From NCBI GenBank assembly GCA_023525715.1, contig CM042012.1, forward strand, positions 39,721,689-39,785,688: 64,000 nucleotides of DNA, in the 5' to 3' direction. Positions within the stretch are counted from its first letter, which is position 1; each line of letters starts with the position of its first letter. Both the position numbers and the translations under genes were made by a program. Source of the DNA: Cichorium intybus. Its lineage: Eukaryota; Streptophyta; Magnoliopsida; Asterales; Asteraceae. Of this stretch, positions 58,441 to 64,000 are shown in pieces. Below the pieces are notes generated by a model, which made no database searches, was not told where the DNA came from, and saw only the letters and a list, made by a program, of their open reading frames with translations.

Positions 58441-61164
58441 CATCTATCAAATAAGAATTTTATTATTTATTTGATAATTATCCTTTATAAAATTCATTAC
58501 CCAAACTAATACCCATATTTCAATTATAGTTGTGAAAAGGTATGTGATCATCGCAAAAAATAAGCTATTTAGGTAGGTAAACACCATTCCAATCACTATG
58601 CAACTCTTAATTGTGTGACATTCATTGACAATTACAAGGTCAAATATTCATGTTTAATCCGTTCTATGCTTGATACTTCTTGTGACGAGTACATTGTCGA
58701 TAACAAAGCAAGATAATATATCATCCATTTAGAAATACAAATGGCTGACCCAAGACTCTTGGTATTGAACAAAATACATCACCTTTCTAATGTCTAACCG
58801 ATGTATTTGGCCAATGCACTTTCCCACACCATAAGACCATTAGTTAAAGTGTGTATTTTAAATAGTCAATGCACTTTACCACACCATAAGACCATTAGTT
58901 AAAGTGTGTATTTTAAAAGGGTTTGCGTAAGATTTACATCAAAAGAACGGGTTTTTGTTAGTTAAAACCTTTTAAAATTCATTTGACAAAATTATTTTTT
59001 AAAAAACTTATTTTAAAATATTTATACAACGCTTTATAATTATTATTTTGCAAAAACTCATTTGCATGTCATTTGTTAATTCATTATCAAGATTTATTGT
59101 GTTTTTAGTTTTAATATCAATTATTTTAACCATGTACAACGACATGCATAAGAACGGTAACCATTGCCTCAATTCTATGTGTTTTCCACTGAGTCAACAC
59201 ATGAAAAAACTTGGTTGTTCTAGTGAAAAAATAACCATATTGATGCACTGCTCCCACTTGGTTTGTCATCCACACTTAATGTGCGAGTTGAACTTTGTCA
59301 ATTCCTTAATCGCTATGGTCCTTGTTTGGTGGTCGTAGTATTAAATAATTACAATTGATATGCTAACACAATTTCCAGTAAATTTATAATCTATTTTACA
59401 TTTAAAAATGAAATTTACATTACATAAGAAATTCAAGAAGGTCCACATAGGTCACAAATAAATATTACTTCACGAAAGACAACCCAAAAAATACAATCGT
59501 AGGTCCTATTAAGACAATGCATTATCAAATCCATTTAATAAGACACAGATATTGTAAATAATATATCGTTTATTTAAGCACAATGCAATCTTTCGGGAAA
59601 AGGTTGCATAAGGCTATTAAAAAGAGTTGTCTTGGCCTCACCTCATTAGGAAAGCTTTTACAAAAACGTTGCATGAGGTTGCTAAAAAGAGATGCATTAG
59701 GTGTAGCTTTTCAAAAACGTTACAAATAATGTTTTGATAAGGATTGTAAACATACAACATACAATCTACTTCCATCCTTAACTATGAGATAGACCAACAA
59801 CCTAGAATCTAAAGAACCAAGCTACTTCCAGATGTTGATGCTCCTCATCTTTTTGCTCATTAAGAACACGCAAAGATATCAAACTCTGTTAACAGATACC
59901 AATTTATAATATTACAATGAACTAGGAAACATAAAGAAAGAGATAAAGGATGGTCGTTTTATCATATTCAGAATAATGGATTAAACTATGGGTTCTAGTT
60001 TAACCAACAAGCTGAAGGTGTTCCTTCCAATGCTACATCTTGTAAAAATCTTCCATGCTGTAGTCGGTACGTATATATATCTTGTGCTTTATAGAATTTT
60101 TTTGAAGTTCATACAGAAATAGAAAGTCCAAAATCATAAAAAACTAAAAGGGAAAGAATATCTCAAAATGAGACCTAATTATCTTTTATTCATTATTACT
60201 TTATTTTCTTTGTCATAATCAAATAGGGAGTTTGTCCAGTCCCAAAATCTATTTAGTGATTTATCATAATCAAACGGACCTATAGTTTTTTGTAAGTATT
60301 TTTAGATAGCAAAAATTGTCTATTGGTTTGTGACAATTTTTATACTTCAAAACTGTTACAAGTCCATACATTGAAAATTTGAAGTCATGAGCTATACTGA
60401 TCAAGAAGAAACAACTACAAGCTTTCCATAGGATATGAGATAGTTCTCTATAAGTCAATAACGGGAACAAATTCTATGCGTAAAACATTTGAAGTATACA
60501 AGCCTTGGTAAACCAACGAAGCAACACCAACATATGAAAAAAAAGACAACACTAGTTTAGCCTCATATAAGTCAAAAACCAATCTAGGCTTAAGTAAATG
60601 ATATTGTATAATGAAAGTATTTAATGTGTGATATCCTTCGCACGATATGCTGTAGACAAAGAGCATGAGTCATAGTAAAAACCTATAAAAGACTTGACTA
60701 TTTCAACTGTAGCACATATATTTTTCCTGACAAAGACGAAAAACACTTTAACGCTAAAAGTGTTTTTCAAATAAATAAGTATGGTTTGCATGATATTAAG
60801 CCCAATATAATTCCACTTTAATCGTATATAAGTACCCATGCATTATTGTGTTAAAACATTGATCTTCATAAAACACGTTTCATCTTTTGTGTTTATTTTC
60901 CTAGTGCAAACAAAGTAATAATAACTTCTTTGGTGTTATAACTTTATTTTTTTAGATCAAATCATGTTACTAATCTCGTGTGTTGAGTGATTAACAAAAA
61001 ATGTGTTGCTTTATTTATTCTATAGACACATTATCCTTCATATATAAACAAGAAAACCAATATAAAATTTACATTTTTCAATCGTTTTTTCTTTATAATT
61101 TAGAATTTTTTTTGAAAAATATAATACTTGTATTCTGTCCGCATGTATTTTAATGTATTTTAGA
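58441..61164. other. AT-rich decayed sequence, no gene supported
   Basis: Includes a 55-bp tandem duplication (58810-58917) and two partly similar blocks with AAAACGTTGCATGAGG / AAAAGGTTGCATAAGG (59590-59730). The longest ORF (59048-59338) has no family motif and no codon character. Confidence 0.4.
58810..58917 (+). repeat. Tandem duplication, two units of 55 bp
   Basis: CAATGCACTTTNCCACACCA at 58812 and 58867, continuing identically through AAAGTGTGTATTTTAAA. Each unit contains CACTTT...AAAGTG arms. Confidence 0.9.
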
Positions 61165-61375
61165 CTCATCATAGACCAATAGTTTGTCTACTATACGTAT
61201 GCTAAACTACCATCTCTCCATCGACCTTGTAACTTCTCTTACCTTTGTTGATTATTAATATATCAAGTTGTGTACCTTGAGGTTCTTATAACTAGGGTTT
61301 CCACATAATCATTTGTGTTTGTTTTCTTTTTATTAATATCTATTTCATTCTTACATATTCAATTTTACCACATCA
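61165..61375 (+). repeat. Decayed LTR-like repeat, copy 2
   Basis: Homologous to 16195-16410: ATAGTTTGTC, CTACCATCTCTCC, CCTTGTAACTTCTCTTACC, ATTATTAATATA, GGTTCTTATAACTAGGGTTTCC, ATAATCATTTGTGTTTGT in the same order. Confidence 0.5.
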
Positions 61376-61634
61376 AATATGAAGATAATGAAAGCATTGA
61401 CCAAAATATAATAGATAAGACAAATTCTATAACTTTATTGAACAAAAAAGTAACCTAAAAAGCACCACACATGTTACAATATATGGTATTAAGATATATC
61501 CCATCCAAACATTTGGAAAAATGTTTATTCTTATTGTCTTTATCGAAATAATCTCATAAAACTTGTCAATGTTTCTTCTCATCTAGTCGTATTTTATATA
61601 ATCATGGTCATGAGCCTCGAAAAGACTTGAGCCC

Positions 61635-61690
61635 ATGCACACACACACATACGTACGTACATACGTACATGCATACACATACACATACCA
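61635..61690 (+). repeat. Compound microsatellite (AC)n with ACGT/ACAT steps
   Basis: ACACACACACATACGTACGT followed by ACATACGTACATGCATACAC. Confidence 0.9.
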
Positions 61691-61709
61691 TGGATTAGTA
61701 TATGAGTGA

Positions 61710-62510
61710 GTATAATTACTGAAAACCCAAACCAAAACTGAATTAACAGATAAAACCGAACCATAATATCGAACCAATTTTAAAACCAATGGTTAAGTTT
61801 CTATTTTCTATTGACTGATTAATAATGGTTCAATTTTGGCTTTATACGGAAAGCGACTTATTAGAAATCAAACTGAAAGCCTTATATTTAATTATATATA
61901 AGTTACAAATAATAGATAAATAAATAAAGTCCAATCCTGATTTAAAACTTTTTAAACATTTGAAAGACTCTAAATATAATATTACAATTGTCAGTGATCA
62001 TTGTGAGCAAGTTAATTTGGTGTCTACAAATGCTAATTATTAGGAATCTCGACCATCTGTCACCAAAAATGCCAATCTTATATTAAAAAACATGTACTTC
62101 GATATTTTGTAGCGACAACAATAAAATATACGACATGACAAATGAAGTTGTTAGTTAGGAGTAAGTTGATTATGGCACTTGTGGATTGTGTAGCTGGACG
62201 TAACTAGGAGTAAAACAAACTTTTTGCTTTTTTACTTTTTGAAGCAAGATACTTTTTGATTCTCTCTTTTTATAGCAATATACTTTATGCTATTCATTTT
62301 CATAACAACATACTTTATTGTATGTCATTTTAGACGATTATGGTTTCCCAATATTAACTGATAACCAAAACCATTAATCGACTAAAAACATTAAGCGAAA
62401 CCATTACTAACTGATACCAAATGACTCCAAAAATGCATTAACCGATTGCATAGTAATGATTCGGTTTTAACCGATAACTGAACCAAACCGCCCATACACA
62501 CTGAAACCCC
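61710..62510. repeat. Imperfect inverted repeat rich in AACCGATAACC-type motifs
   Basis: AAAACCGAACC and CCAAACCAAAACTG near 61720-61800 are mirrored by GGTTTTAACCGATAACTGAA near 62465-62490. Possibly an old MITE or hAT remnant; boundaries are not found. Confidence 0.3.
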
Positions 62511-62693
62511 TCATTTAATATATTTTGAACTCTTAATGTTGTGAATGGAGAAACAATTCTAACATTTTGAGCCATCTACGACAAAAAACTTCATATATTT
62601 GTAAAGATACAAAAAAGTGATTAATTTTGGTTAACAACCATACACAAGTGAGGGCACACAGTTGTACATAAATATGCCAATATAAGAAAATAA

Positions 62694-63289
<596 letters not shown>

Positions 63290-63560
63290 TTACGTGTCGA
63301 GATCGGAGGAGCAGGATGTACACTCGGATCTATAAATGTGGACCTGAGAATATGGAGGAATACAAAGCTTCAGGGGGCAGCGTTCCTAGCGGGGTCTAGG
63401 GGAAGCGTCCCTAGCAGGTCCATGCAGATGTTGGGTAGAAAAACCGAAAAGAAATAATTGCTTATTCTTTTTCTTCAATTCTTTCTCTGTAAAACGCAAA
63501 CGATTGCAAGGTATTTGGTGTTTGAATATTTGATTTGGCCTGAAATCAATATTACTACAT
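63290..63560 (+). repeat. Possible decayed copia LTR fragment
   Basis: TATAAAT (63331), then near-duplicate GGGGCAGCGTTCCTAGCGGG / GGGGAAGCGTCCCTAGCAGG and a T/C-rich stretch (TTTTTCTTCAATTCTTTCTC), a layout I associate with some copia LTRs. No ends or TSD found. Confidence 0.25.
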
Positions 63561-63701
63561 TCTTGGATTATCAAAATCGGATTTCATGATATCCTATGAT
63601 ATAAGGTCAAAATCATAAATTTTGAAAAGTGTTTGCATACACGACCATTGAATTATCCAAGTGAAATATTTTGTTGATATTCTAAACTCTCCTTTATAAC
63701 A

Positions 63702-63964
<263 letters not shown>

Positions 63965-64000
<36 letters not shown>
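63965..64000. repeat. (TA)n microsatellite, cut by the window end
   Basis: At least 18 TA units. Confidence 0.97.

Noticed and set aside
59048..59338. 96-aa ORF with a hydrophobic N-terminus
   Set aside because: No recognisable family, ordinary AT-rich flanks and no promoter or homologous copy seen.

Overview
This is a eudicot-type plant nuclear window made almost wholly of transposable elements. I find only two kinds of apparently intact non-retroviral gene: a partial, unrecognised intron-containing gene at the left edge and the two genes of a Mutator-like transposon. AT-rich spacers, long (TA)n arrays, spliceable introns, initiator-Met and tRNA-Asp primer binding sites, and MULE, Harbinger, SINE and MITE families all point to a plant. 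The species cannot be fixed from sequence; an asterid or composite is a guess.

Left part (1-18524): a partial gene (1-476, minus); a 5'-truncated Ty3/gypsy element with one 1777-bp LTR (1351-3127); a Harbinger deletion derivative with a decayed transposase tail (3336-4347); an apparently intact 4.46-kb MULE (5834-10292) with near-perfect 180-bp TIRs, a perfect 9-bp target duplication, a four-exon transposase and a convergent GRF zinc-finger gene; an hAT-like MITE; a tRNA-derived SINE with target duplication (11361-11585); then (TA)n arrays with palindromic MITEs between them and further MITEs.

Middle part (18525-58335): two nested stacks, resolved by LTR ends and 5-bp duplications. Stack 1: copia element A (18530-36823, minus, TSD ATATG) is split by copia element B (23006-33497, plus, TSD CTTGT). 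Stack 2: a non-autonomous gypsy element E (37894-58330, minus, tRNA-Asp PBS, TSD ATAAC) carries in its 3' LTR copia element D (37946-53177, plus, TSD AAAAC), which is split by copia element C (41079-48700, plus, TSD TCTAT). Element E itself lies inside the gag remnant of an older copia copy. Element C has LTRs that look identical and one uninterrupted 1343-aa polyprotein. Element D has only a gag-like ORF and is a non-autonomous relative of A and C.

The most interesting signal is RNA structure. A, C and D share two leader stem-loops with an almost invariant loop but stems that change in a compensatory way; D carries two further copies in its 3' noncoding region, plus three tandem units that fold as three-way junctions with covarying helices, plus more than a dozen perfect hairpins. 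I read this as a candidate structured packaging or dimerisation region and a structure-dense noncoding element. A second signal is a GTCGCGACGCGA-rich module just upstream of the TATA box in two unrelated LTR families (B, copia; E, gypsy).

Right part (58336-64000): decayed AT-rich sequence with an LTR-like remnant homologous to one at 16.2 kb, short tandem duplications, (TA)n arrays and another palindromic MITE set between (TA)n arrays. No protein gene could be supported there.
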